Below, piece by piece: positions 1 through 7,903 of a stretch of 64,000 bases of DNA; positions within the stretch are counted from its first letter, which is position 1; each line of letters starts with the position of its first letter. Under the pieces are notes generated by a model, which was not told the origin of the DNA, made no database searches, and saw only the letters and a list, made by a program, of their open reading frames with translations. Both the position numbers and the translations under genes were made by a program. The DNA is from Aridibaculum aurantiacum. Lineage in GTDB: Bacteria; Bacteroidota; Bacteroidia; Chitinophagales; Chitinophagaceae. Location of the stretch: NCBI RefSeq assembly GCF_017355875.1, contig NZ_JAFEWC010000003.1, forward strand, positions 935,001-999,000, given 5' to 3'.

Positions 1-84
1 GCAACGGAAACAGCAACAGTATTTCCTGGTTATATGGAAGGAGCCATAGAGGCTGCAGCCAGGATAGCCGATCAAATTCTTTAA
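1..84 (+). CDS. Flavin monoamine oxidase family protein, 3' end only
   Basis: Only the last 27 codons and the stop are in the window. The tail reads roughly ATETATVFPGYMEGAIEAA followed by an amphipathic helix. An E-x-A ... G-x-M-x-G-A-x-x-A/S tail is typical of FAD-dependent amine oxidases, where this region closes the FAD site near the flavin. The call rests on this short stretch alone, so the substrate cannot be given. The gene starts upstream of the window. Confidence 0.55.
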   Translation, partial: ATETATVFPGYMEGAIEAAARIADQIL

Positions 85-248
85 ATGCATGCATAAGTAA
101 CCCTCTCTTATTCGTCCCTTGCCGGTTATTTTTGCTCTAAATATAGATGAGCGGTAAATGCTGCTATGGCATTGTACTGACATTTGTAACCTGAACTAAC
201 CGTTATACACTGGCTTGCAAATTTCCTCATATCGTCCTTGCCTTCATC

Positions 249-1214
249 ATGATGCTGCTTGCACATGCAGCCCTGGCTGATCCTGGTAAACCTTTACCAA
301 CGTCACCAGTATACAAGATCAAGAACACAGAGATCGAGGTAAATTATACACCTGATCCTAGGAACAGAACGGATAGCACGGGCAATATCATTCCTTTTAC
401 AAAGGTTGGCAACCTGATCATCATTAAAGCCACTGTAGATACTATACAGGGAAACTTCATCCTGGATACGGGTGCGCCTCACCTGGTGCTCAATCAAACA
501 TATTTCAGGCATTACACCACCAGTACCGATCCTGATATGATGCAAACAGGCATAACCGGTGTGGGAGCTGGAATTGCAAAAGCAACCATTAAGATGTTGC
601 AGGTAGGCAGTTTTGATTATGCTAAATGCGAAGCTGATCTTATTAGCCTGGGTCATCTTGAAAATAGCAAAGGCATCAGGATACTTGGCTTGCTGGGCAT
701 GTCACTCTTCAGGCAATGTGAAATGATGATCGATTACGAGAACAGTGTTATTCGATTGTGCTATATCAACAGGAGAGGAGCCCGCAACTTCAAGAGTGAA
801 TTGTTTAATGGCACCGACACGTATACGGAAGTGCCCATTGAAATGCTGGATAGCAGGATAACAGTAAGCACAGAGATGGCAGGCAAAAATCTAAAGTTCA
901 TTATAGATAGCGGTGCCGAAACCAATATTCTTGACAACAAATTGCCGGGCAAGGTGATGGATAATTTCGTGATTACAGGGCGAGTGATGCTGGCTGGTAC
1001 CGGCAATAAAAAAGTGGAAGCAGTATCCGGCGACCTTGCCGAAATGAAGATCGGTCCTGTTTCTATTGGAACATTGCCCGTTGTCATAACTAATCTGGAG
1101 AAAACATGTTTCTTTTACGGCGGCTGTATCAATGGCATCCTTGGGTTCGAATACCTGTCGCTACGGAAATTGGCCTTTAACTTTGTGAGCAACAAAATGT
1201 ATATATGGAAGTAA
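249..1214 (+). CDS. Exported two-lobed aspartyl protease (retropepsin-like)
   Basis: A 321-residue protein with two catalytic aspartate motifs: FILDTGAPH (Asp about residue 73) and FIIDSGAETN (Asp about 220). Each is followed by a hydrophobic-hydrophobic-Gly element (GLLGMSLF, GILGFEYL). This is the pattern of a duplicated retropepsin-like fold, giving one active site from one chain. The N-terminus is hydrophobic and ends in ALA-D, like a signal peptide, but it is short. The reading frame is open upstream to a stop at 192, and a CTG at 210 would add HIVLAFI and make a normal signal peptide, so the true start is uncertain. It overlaps the next gene by 10 bases, suggesting translational coupling. 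Substrate unknown. Confidence 0.8.
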   Translation: MMLLAHAALADPGKPLPTSPVYKIKNTEIEVNYTPDPRNRTDSTGNIIPFTKVGNLIIIKATVDTIQGNFILDTGAPHLVLNQTYFRHYTTSTDPDMMQTGITGVGAGIAKATIKMLQVGSFDYAKCEADLISLGHLENSKGIRILGLLGMSLFRQCEMMIDYENSVIRLCYINRRGARNFKSELFNGTDTYTEVPIEMLDSRITVSTEMAGKNLKFIIDSGAETNILDNKLPGKVMDNFVITGRVMLAGTGNKKVEAVSGDLAEMKIGPVSIGTLPVVITNLEKTCFFYGGCINGILGFEYLSLRKLAFNFVSNKMYIWK

Positions 1215-2701
1215 CCTTTAGCATACAAAGCATACGCGCTGCAGTACGATTAGTGATACTGGCAGCTATGCTATGTATTATGGGGACTTCCTATGCGCAG
1301 GAGCCGGTAAAAATATACACCATCAGGAACGGCAAAATGCATATAGAGCTTAGCCGCGATCTGCCGCCGGCATTGCTCGATGCCTTTATCAACAAATTCA
1401 ACCTGCACCAACTTGGTTTGATGCAACTCATAAAGTCATCCAGACCAGATTCTCTGAAGCAGGCAGGATGGCAACTACAACTGAAAGATGGAGTTTATGT
1501 TCTTACCAAACCATTTGCTGAATTGGAGTCTTTTAAGCACCCGAGCGATAAGGTGAATTTTGCAGATGCTGCAAATAATGCGCTGATGTTCCCGGCTGTT
1601 AGCAGTAGTGTTCGCTTTGGCTACAACAGGTTTAGAAATAAACATCCTTTTGCTGTTAAGGATTCCGTTGTAACTTTTTTTCTAAAGAACAATACACGGG
1701 CACAGCGGGTGATGCTGGCTGGAAGCTTCAATAATTGGGATTCACAAGTGCTGCCGATGCGAAGAACAGATAGTGGCTGGATAGCAAATGTGAAACTAGG
1801 CAGCGGTAAGTACTGGTACAAGTTTGTGATTGATGGCAATTGGCAAATAGATCATGATAACCAACTCAGGGAGAATGATGGGCTTGGCAATATGAACTCG
1901 GTATATTTTAAAACCAATACCAACTTCTTTACTACTGCTTTTCCCAATGCAGCCAAGGTTTTCGTAGCGGGCAGTTTCAACAACTGGCGCCAGCGCGACC
2001 TGCCTATGGAGCGAACTGCATCCGGGTGGATCTTGCCTTTATACCTTGCTGATGGTACGCATACCTACAAGTTTGTTGTAGATGGCAAATGGCAAACCGA
2101 TGAACAAAATCCGAAGCGTGTGCCGGATGAGTTTGGTGGCTACAACAGTGTGGTAGAAAAAGGTAAGAAGCACCTGTTTAAACTGGATGGTTTTACCAAT
2201 GCAAACCAGGTGGTGCTTTCAGGCAACTTCAATGGGTGGAAGCACCACGAACTACCTATGAAGAAAACGGCAACAGGTTGGGAGCTGCCTTACGCGTTGG
2301 GCCATGGTAACTACGAATACAAATTTGTTGTTGATGGTAAATGGATCACGGATCCTGCCAACCAACTTTCGGTAAGCAATGCTGAAGGCTCAAAAAACTC
2401 CTACCTGACCATTGGTGCTAACTACACCTTCAGGCTCAAAAACAGGAAGAATGCAAAAGCGGTGTTTGTAGCCGGTGATTTCAACAACTGGAGTAGTAAC
2501 AGCCAACAAATGCGCCGCGAAGGCGACGACTGGGTGTTTGATGTGTTCCTTGGCCCCGGCAAGCACAGGTATAAATTTATAGTAGATGGCGTTTGGATAC
2601 TTGACCCCGGCAATAAGTTGTGGGAGCAAAACGAATATGGCAATGGCAACTCGATCATCTGGATCGATCCGAATATAAACATGCCTGTAGCAAAACAATA
2701 G
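1205..2701 (+). CDS. Exported protein with four tandem AMPK-type glycogen-binding (CBM48-like) domains
   Basis: A 498-residue protein with a signal peptide (about residues 1-31, ending TSYAQ). Residues 32-150 form an N-terminal region I do not recognise. Four repeats then follow with a period near 84 residues, starting about residues 168, 252, 336 and 419. Each has V-x-(L/V)-(A/S)-G-(S/N/D)-FN-(N/G)-W, then LPM..T..GW, then Y(K/E)YKF(V/I)VDG.W..D, which is the AMPK beta / isoamylase N-terminal glycogen-binding signature. No catalytic domain is visible. Such domains bind alpha-glucans; four in one exported protein suggest polysaccharide capture or self-assembly (inference). It overlaps the aspartyl protease gene and is probably co-transcribed with it. 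Confidence 0.82.
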   Translation: MEVTFSIQSIRAAVRLVILAAMLCIMGTSYAQEPVKIYTIRNGKMHIELSRDLPPALLDAFINKFNLHQLGLMQLIKSSRPDSLKQAGWQLQLKDGVYVLTKPFAELESFKHPSDKVNFADAANNALMFPAVSSSVRFGYNRFRNKHPFAVKDSVVTFFLKNNTRAQRVMLAGSFNNWDSQVLPMRRTDSGWIANVKLGSGKYWYKFVIDGNWQIDHDNQLRENDGLGNMNSVYFKTNTNFFTTAFPNAAKVFVAGSFNNWRQRDLPMERTASGWILPLYLADGTHTYKFVVDGKWQTDEQNPKRVPDEFGGYNSVVEKGKKHLFKLDGFTNANQVVLSGNFNGWKHHELPMKKTATGWELPYALGHGNYEYKFVVDGKWITDPANQLSVSNAEGSKNSYLTIGANYTFRLKNRKNAKAVFVAGDFNNWSSNSQQMRREGDDWVFDVFLGPGKHRYKFIVDGVWILDPGNKLWEQNEYGNGNSIIWIDPNINMPVAKQ

Positions 2702-2899
2702 AAACTAAAGGATACACACTGTCTTCAACCTCCGGGAATTTTGATAGTATTTTTTATGGACCATCCATTTGTCTTTCATGGCATCAGCCGTTGCGTCGCA
2801 CACTTGTACTATTGATTTTTTAATCAACAAAGCACGTAAAATCTTTTGCCGCTGTTGTCGGCTCTTCCAAATGAATTTTTAATAACCTGCGCAATTGGT

Positions 2900-2907
2900 T
2901 AGATTTG
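2900..2907 (+). promoter_or_regulatory. Candidate Bacteroidota -7 promoter element (TAGATTTG)
   Basis: TAGATTTG matches TAnnTTTG exactly and lies 21 bases before the start of the 53-aa gene. No clear TTG is seen at the usual -33 distance. In the decayed copy the same position reads TAAATAAG, which no longer matches, consistent with loss of selection on a real promoter. Confidence 0.5.
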
Positions 2908-2928
2908 TAACAACTAAAAATTTAAAAA

Positions 2929-3090
2929 ATGGCTCTACCAACCAACAACAAAAAGAACGATAGTCTACCAAATAAGAATCAAAAAGGCACAGCACAGAAT
3001 TCCAAATTCATTAAGGGGAATACTGGTAGTTCTAAGTCGTCTGCACCAACAAAGAAGGTTAGATCTACAGGTGCAAACAGGGGTAGCTAA
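2929..3090 (+). CDS. Small basic protein of unknown function (53 aa)
   Basis: An ATG-started frame of 53 codons, rich in Lys, Asn, Ser and Thr and with almost no hydrophobic residues, ending TGANRGS. It has no signal peptide or membrane segment, so a soluble, probably disordered, cytoplasmic protein that may bind nucleic acid is plausible (inference from composition only). Support for being a gene: an A-rich leader, an upstream TAGATTTG box, and a second copy of the same locus that keeps the start and tail but is frameshifted. I do not recognise the family. Confidence 0.6.
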   Translation: MALPTNNKKNDSLPNKNQKGTAQNSKFIKGNTGSSKSSAPTKKVRSTGANRGS

Positions 3091-4164
3091 TAACCCTAAC
3101 CATCTTGCCAATGCTGTGGCGAAAAATTTCACCTCCTGGTATATAATCCTTCTGTCCACTTACAATGGGCACCTGCATAGTAATGGATAAAGATGATCAC
3201 AAAGTAGTTTGGATGGTAGTGTAAGAACTACCACCAACATCTACCTGTACCGTGTGAGTTTAAACATCTATGATAGCTCAATAAATCGTCGTTAACAATC
3301 TTGATTTTATTGGCTAGCTTAAGCACAATCAGTTCAACTGGGTCAACTTCTTTTCATTATCAACCTGTACAGTCCCAATCAATATCAATCTTCTGAAAGC
3401 TGATTTTTTTTCTATACTTTTTTGGCGGTGACACAAATTGTTAAGGGAGACTGAATTCTCTTCTAATATTAGCGCGACTCAAAAGCACAGGTTTGAACAC
3501 CTTTTCTTCAAATACTTATTTTGAATTGAGTTTTAAATAAAATAAGTAGTTGTCCACTTGTTGATGGTCTTTTACAGATTAACAGACAGATACCAAATTG
3601 CTAATGGGAAACAATTTAACTGCCTTTGATTGTAGTTTTCTTATCCGTTGGGTGCACATAAATCCTGATGCTATAATAATTTATTTAAAATAAATTTTAT
3701 ATTGAAATTTATGTTAAGTTTGAGTTATGTCTGGTAAGACAATTAATATTAACCATTTTACAATTTCCAGGTACTACGCAGTACTGGATACACGAAATTG
3801 TTTTACCTGCTCTTTCACTGAGTTTCTTCCTTTCAATTCAGCGATGTATTACTACTCTAGTTTCAAGGACTTTAAAACTATTATCCCCGTCTAAGTTCTC
3901 CGGGGCGGGGATGTTTATTGGTTTCAACTATTTTTCAAAATCTGCGTCGTCAAGCTTCTTGCTTTGTGGTCAATCTCATCTATAGTAGCTTATGTTATAG
4001 CAGATAGATAGAAGTAAGGCTGATCCAAATGCACATACTTCAATCTTGATCTTAAATAGTTGAAATGGCACATATCGTGTGCGTAAGAAAATTTAATTCC
4101 TTCTAATTAAAGGTTGTTGCTTGTATCTCTCAGCATTCCTACAGCCTTTTTAAATAAACTAGCA
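3091..4164. other. Long AT-rich gap without a convincing gene
   Basis: About 1.07 kb with stops in all frames and no tRNA-like sequence seen. Around 3180-3280 the minus strand has a short open stretch reading like THTVQVDVGGSSYTTIQ, possibly a gene fossil but too short to call. At 3883-3912 an ATCCCCG...CGGGGAT inverted repeat is present without a clear T-tract. The rest shows nothing I can name. Confidence 0.6.
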
Positions 4165-4440
4165 ATGTTACATAGAATTGAAAAAGTTGATCAAGAAGTA
4201 AAAGAGCCTTCTACTGTTAAGTTGTTTCTCGTACTGTTATTAGTTATAAATACTGTTGTTCTAAAAATAGCTTTCATACATCACGAAAAATGGTATTCAG
4301 TTCTATTGATTTCAATACCAATGCTTGTAGCCGCCATAATTTCTAATAAACGAAAAAGGAAGGTTGTACAAGACCAACCGTCTATTACTGAAAAAGTGTT
4401 TGAAAACCAGAAAAATGTCGAACATCTACAACCTTCTTGA
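4165..4440 (+). CDS. Small two-helix membrane protein, unknown function
   Basis: I chose the ATG at 4165 (91 aa); the frame is also open from a TTG at 4114, which would add 17 residues. The protein has a charged N-terminus (LHRIEKVDQEVKE), two hydrophobic segments (about residues 19-35 and 43-59), a very basic NKRKRK stretch after the second, and a polar tail. Positive-inside reasoning places the tail in the cytoplasm. It stands alone in an AT-rich region. Family not recognised; moderate confidence that it is expressed. Confidence 0.45.
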   Translation: MLHRIEKVDQEVKEPSTVKLFLVLLLVINTVVLKIAFIHHEKWYSVLLISIPMLVAAIISNKRKRKVVQDQPSITEKVFENQKNVEHLQPS

Positions 4441-4584
4441 TATTGTAAAGATGAAGCAGCCCAAGAAAATCTTCTAGTGTTTGTGTAAAATGCCCAATCG
4501 TCCAGATGAAAGTGAAGCAGATTGCATATATAACAACCATAAAGGATTAAGCCATTGTTGAAGCTGTATTTACCAGCTATAGCT

Positions 4585-4641
4585 AAATACTATAGGCGTT
4601 GTATACACCAGGATGCTGGTCATACAACGCCTACAGTATTT
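4585..4641. terminator. Long near-perfect hairpin between convergent genes
   Basis: A 57-base inverted repeat. The outer arms are 20 bases (AAATACT-A-TAGGCGTTGTAT against its complement with one A/C mismatch), the inner arms are ACCAG/CTGGT, and the loop is GATG. It lies between the small membrane gene (plus) and the exported protein gene (minus). No T-tract follows on either strand beyond AGTATTT, so it could be a bidirectional terminator or a stem-loop repeat element. Confidence 0.6.
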
Positions 4642-4722
4642 CATTAATTTAGAACCATAGTTAACAGCTTGAAGAAGGGGATAGCTCAAACTTCAAGCTC
4701 CCTATAGACCTTCATAAACAGG

Positions 4723-5274
4723 TTATTTGCCAGTTAAGAACTTTGCCACTTTTGTATCATCATAGGAACCTACAAAATCAATTTTTGTGATCTTTAATTT
4801 TAAGGTGCCGGCGCGCAACATTGCATCACCCTCTTTGGCTGCCTCAGCTTTTGCTTGCAAAACAGATTGGTAATTGCCTGCTTCCCCTTTTTTATCTAGA
4901 AGGATAGTCCATGGAAAGTTACTGGCAGCTCCACGGGTAAAGCCAGTTTTGAGCAATTTGTCGCCGTTATAGATCTCAAAATGAATGCCTGGTGACTTAA
5001 CCGAAAACTTATTAACTGATAGAATAACGTCTTCAGGAAAATGTGACGCAGGATAAGTTTTCTTGCGGTAAATGATTTTATCAATTGATTCAACTGTAGG
5101 CTTTACGTGCAGCAGCAAAGCATCCTGCCCGCCGCGTTCGAAAGAATGAGTGATGTTATAGGTTACTATTAATCCGTCAGCACCTGGTCTTTCTTCAGAT
5201 TGATATTTTTGTGATTGTACAGTACCCATCAACGATACGAGAAGTACAAGCAAGAAAAGTTTTGATTTCATCAT
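4723..5274 (-). CDS. Exported protein of unknown function (183 aa)
   Basis: It starts MMKSKLFLLVLLVSLMGTVQSQ, a clear signal peptide cleaved near residue 22. The mature part alternates polar and hydrophobic residues (KLKITKIDF, IHFEIYNGDKLLKTGF), suggesting a mainly beta, periplasmic or outer-membrane-associated protein. There is no lipobox cysteine and no catalytic motif I recognise. The neighbour upstream on the same strand is the exported UGSC-like gene, but 400 bases and the decayed repeat copy lie between, so they are probably separate units. Confidence 0.6.
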   Translation of the reverse strand: MMKSKLFLLVLLVSLMGTVQSQKYQSEERPGADGLIVTYNITHSFERGGQDALLLHVKPTVESIDKIIYRKKTYPASHFPEDVILSVNKFSVKSPGIHFEIYNGDKLLKTGFTRGAASNFPWTILLDKKGEAGNYQSVLQAKAEAAKEGDAMLRAGTLKLKITKIDFVGSYDDTKVAKFLTGK

Positions 5275-5305
5275 CTTGATTTTGTGTAGGAAGAGAACGC
5301 TTTTT

Positions 5306-5324
5306 TAGAATGTTTATTATTCTA
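5306..5324. promoter_or_regulatory. Inverted repeat upstream of the exported protein gene
   Basis: TAGAAT-N7-ATTCTA lies about 30 bases upstream of the minus-strand gene starting at 5274. A related TAGAATGTTTA sequence lies at 7654-7664 before the UGSC-like gene. Either a shared operator or coincidence in AT-rich DNA. Confidence 0.25.
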
Positions 5325-5433
5325 TAGTCTTCCACCAGCTTCAAGTAATTATCATTTATGCAGATATTTCCAGGATTGTTGTTGTGGAAGAAGTTTTCAT
5401 GTCCTTGATGATCTTTCATTCAGCTTGTTAACG

Positions 5434-5624
5434 TTCATGGCATCAGCCGTTGCGTCGCACACTTGTACTGTTGATTATCTTATGAGCAGGCCACGTTAAA
5501 GCCTGTTGCCGCTGCCATCGGCTCTTCAAATGATTTTAAACTAACCTGTGCAAATGGTTAAATAAGTAACAACTAAAATATCAAAAGATGGCTCTACCAA
5601 CGGAGCCAACAGGGGTAGCTAATA
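5434..5624 (+). repeat. Direct repeat copy B (decayed)
   Basis: Second copy of 2775-3094. It keeps the leading 36-base identity, much of the leader and both ends of the small gene, but lacks the equivalent of 2943-3069 and carries scattered substitutions, including in the promoter box. Confidence 0.85.
5588..5624 (+). pseudogene. Remnant of the 53-aa small basic protein gene
   Basis: It begins ATGGCTCTACCAAC like the intact gene, then jumps to GGAGCCAACAGGGGTAGCTAA, matching the end of the intact gene. The missing 127 bases are not a multiple of three, so the remaining tail is read out of frame. The -7 box is also lost. Confidence 0.8.
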
Positions 5625-5690
5625 TCCTGGTTCACTTCAAACAACTTCAGACTTTGCTTTCTCCTGATAAAGTCAGGACAATATTCACTT

Positions 5691-7616
5691 TCAACGTTCC
5701 AGGTAAAAGCTGCTAAGCGGAGCATAACCTAGTTCTGTCATTGAGGCGTCCCAGTTTTTTGGAAGTTCAATTTGTATGGTAACATAGGCGCCACCCGGCA
5801 TCACCTGCACTTTGTTGCGGTTGCGGTCACCCGTTACAAGTATAGGCGTCATTCCCGCTTCCATTACAGCTACTGTTTGCGTCTTAGTTTCGCCATTGGC
5901 CTGCGGAGGAAACCATGGTGGCAGATTAGTTAATTCGGCTTTTTCCCTGCGAATGGTATTGGCGAGGTATTGATTAAATGTATACCTGTCGAATTGCTGG
6001 CTGCCGGGATTTGCCCAGTAGTTGGCATAAGCACGCATATATGCAGGTCTTCTTGCGGTTTTTATCAAGTCATACTCAAGGCTATCTTTCGATGCATATT
6101 TTTTAGCAAGGTCACGTGCTACAAACTCGGTAATAAATATGGTGCGATGAACTGTAGGGTTAGTTGCGCCCAATGCGTTCTGCTGCTTTTCAGTTATATC
6201 CCACGCTACTAGCTCCATTATCTTTCCAGGGTCTGGTGTTGCAGGTGTAAGATTATTGCCCCACATAAGCGCTGAGCCTGCTGTCAGCGTATTTTGATTC
6301 AGGCCAAATCCTTTTTGCACATGGTAAGGCTGCCAGCCAATACGCAGGCATGCCTCTTCGTCCTCTGTAAATGTCCATGGTGTAAGGTAACCGAAGGTTC
6401 CCATCCGGTTTTCTTTCACGTTATAGCCGCCAAGGTTCAGCATCGCAAGGTTGATAAACCGGCCAAGCATCATGTTTTTGGGTTCGCTGATCATGCCTTG
6501 TCCTGCGTCGATACCCAACTGCCTTGCCACTGGTCCGTTAATCCAGCCGTAGGGTGTCCAGCCATGCGTGCTGGCCAAAGGGCGCCTGAAGTCTCCATTG
6601 CTCAGAGCTCTTGTATAGGCAATCAGCAAGGGCATAAACTCTGGTGGGCAGCCTGCCATGACGCCATTGGCTGCAACATGCCAAACCAGCGTTTTCCTTT
6701 GCCCTGGTGGAATTACACCAATAACATGGTCCCATGCATAATCAGTATAATTAAGAAATTCCTCAATCCTTTCTTTGGTGGGCGGAACTATGGGCAGTCC
6801 ATCCGACCAGCGATTGTCCATAAAAAAAGTATTCACTTCGTTGTAAGAGCCGGTAAATACATATTCTTTCGGCTCAACCATCCCGGCTTTGCTGTGTTGA
6901 GCTATTTCTTCCGCGGTAATAGGTTTTGTCAGTGCTTCTATGATTTGAGAAAAGAGAACTTTCCTGGCATTCTCAATAAGTTCTTCCCTCGTATGCGCCG
7001 AGAATGCACCGGGATATACAGCTGATCGTGGCGCCGGCACGCCCTGGTTTACGCTTGTAGAATTTATTTGTTTGACAAAAGTGGGAGCACCCACTGTAAC
7101 TGCGGGAATGCCAATATATTCGGCGGCTATACAGTTTCCCACTTCTTTCAGTGTACAGATACCGCATCCTGCGTTTCCAGAGATAATGGCGTCAACACCC
7201 AATTCCTTTAGTTTACTTTGGAAGGTTCTCACCTGCCGGCTCTGTGCATAATACTGTCCGGCTGATCCCACCTCCGATAGTACATACACCTTTGCTGTAG
7301 GATATCTTTGTAAGATCAAATGTTTCAATTCAGCATGTGTGATAGAGGTATTGAAGCTTCCGCCTACAAGTGCAATGGTTTTTCCTTCCAAAGTATTCAA
7401 GCGTGGTGCCTGGGTTATCATTTTCACTGCATGATGACCAACAGGAGCCACAACACCAAATACTTGTTCGCCACCTTCATTTGTTTTAGGGATTACACAT
7501 AAGTCATCAATACATTCTTCTTCTTTTGACGCTTTGATTTCCTGGCTGTAGGAGAGAGATAGCGCAGCACAACTAAGCAACATGGCTGCGAACATGTTCA
7601 GGTAATATTTTTTCAT
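5691..7616 (-). CDS. Exported UGSC-family-like protein, Cys form (641 aa)
   Basis: A signal peptide (residues 1-24, ending SYSQ) precedes two regions. Residues about 78-230 resemble the UGSC (seleno)protein family, with IALVGGSFNTSITH and then NAGCGICTLKEVGNCIA; Cys151-Gly-Ile-Cys154 sits where family members have Sec/Cys-Gly-Ser-Cys. Residues about 250-640 contain the associated conserved region with WSDGLPIVPPT at about 270 and ANGVMAGCPPEFMP at about 317. The family is poorly characterised; a thiol redox or C-S bond reaction is a guess from CxxC and context. Export to the periplasm is unusual and worth noting. It is divergent from the alcohol dehydrogenase gene. Confidence 0.7.
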   Translation of the reverse strand: MKKYYLNMFAAMLLSCAALSLSYSQEIKASKEEECIDDLCVIPKTNEGGEQVFGVVAPVGHHAVKMITQAPRLNTLEGKTIALVGGSFNTSITHAELKHLILQRYPTAKVYVLSEVGSAGQYYAQSRQVRTFQSKLKELGVDAIISGNAGCGICTLKEVGNCIAAEYIGIPAVTVGAPTFVKQINSTSVNQGVPAPRSAVYPGAFSAHTREELIENARKVLFSQIIEALTKPITAEEIAQHSKAGMVEPKEYVFTGSYNEVNTFFMDNRWSDGLPIVPPTKERIEEFLNYTDYAWDHVIGVIPPGQRKTLVWHVAANGVMAGCPPEFMPLLIAYTRALSNGDFRRPLASTHGWTPYGWINGPVARQLGIDAGQGMISEPKNMMLGRFINLAMLNLGGYNVKENRMGTFGYLTPWTFTEDEEACLRIGWQPYHVQKGFGLNQNTLTAGSALMWGNNLTPATPDPGKIMELVAWDITEKQQNALGATNPTVHRTIFITEFVARDLAKKYASKDSLEYDLIKTARRPAYMRAYANYWANPGSQQFDRYTFNQYLANTIRREKAELTNLPPWFPPQANGETKTQTVAVMEAGMTPILVTGDRNRNKVQVMPGGAYVTIQIELPKNWDASMTELGYAPLSSFYLER

Positions 7617-7903
7617 TTTGTTTTGGCTGTAGTTCTCGAGACTGAGAATGAAATAGAATGTTTAAGTGCAGCTGTATTATTCTTTTGTTTATCACCACAT
7701 GGTTGAAGAGGATGTAGATTTATATAGATGCCTTCTATCTCCTTGCTGCCAATAAACATTATCGCTTAAGGTCTATTATAACTATTTGCTATAGGTATAG
7801 TTTTTATAGCTCTTACAACAATTGCTTCTATACCGGTATCAGCTACTGGTGAGCCTGGTTGTAATTACAGGTGAAGAAGTTTTACAAGTTAAAAAATAAA
7901 CTG

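Larger units (their letters stand above)
2775..3094 (+). repeat. Direct repeat copy A: promoter region plus small gene
   Basis: This segment recurs at 5434-5624. The first 36 bases, starting TTCATGGCATCAGCCG, are identical, the leader is recognisably similar, and the first 14 bases of the small gene and its last codons match. Copy A is intact, while copy B lacks 127 bases inside the gene. Confidence 0.85.

Noticed and set aside
1144-1160. GGTTCGAAT-like tRNA T-loop sequence
   Set aside because: It lies inside the aspartyl protease coding frame and no acceptor or anticodon arms can be folded around it.
3883-3912. ATCCCCG...CGGGGAT inverted repeat considered as a terminator
   Set aside because: No T-run on either side and no gene end nearby; left as an unexplained hairpin.
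5434-5624. Repeat copy considered as an insertion sequence
   Set aside because: No terminal inverted repeats, target duplication or transposase seen; the segment is a duplicated promoter plus small gene.
6294-7025. Plus-strand open frame of 243 codons opposite the UGSC-like gene
   Set aside because: Fully inside a strong minus-strand gene, with poor composition and no start signal; antisense shadow.
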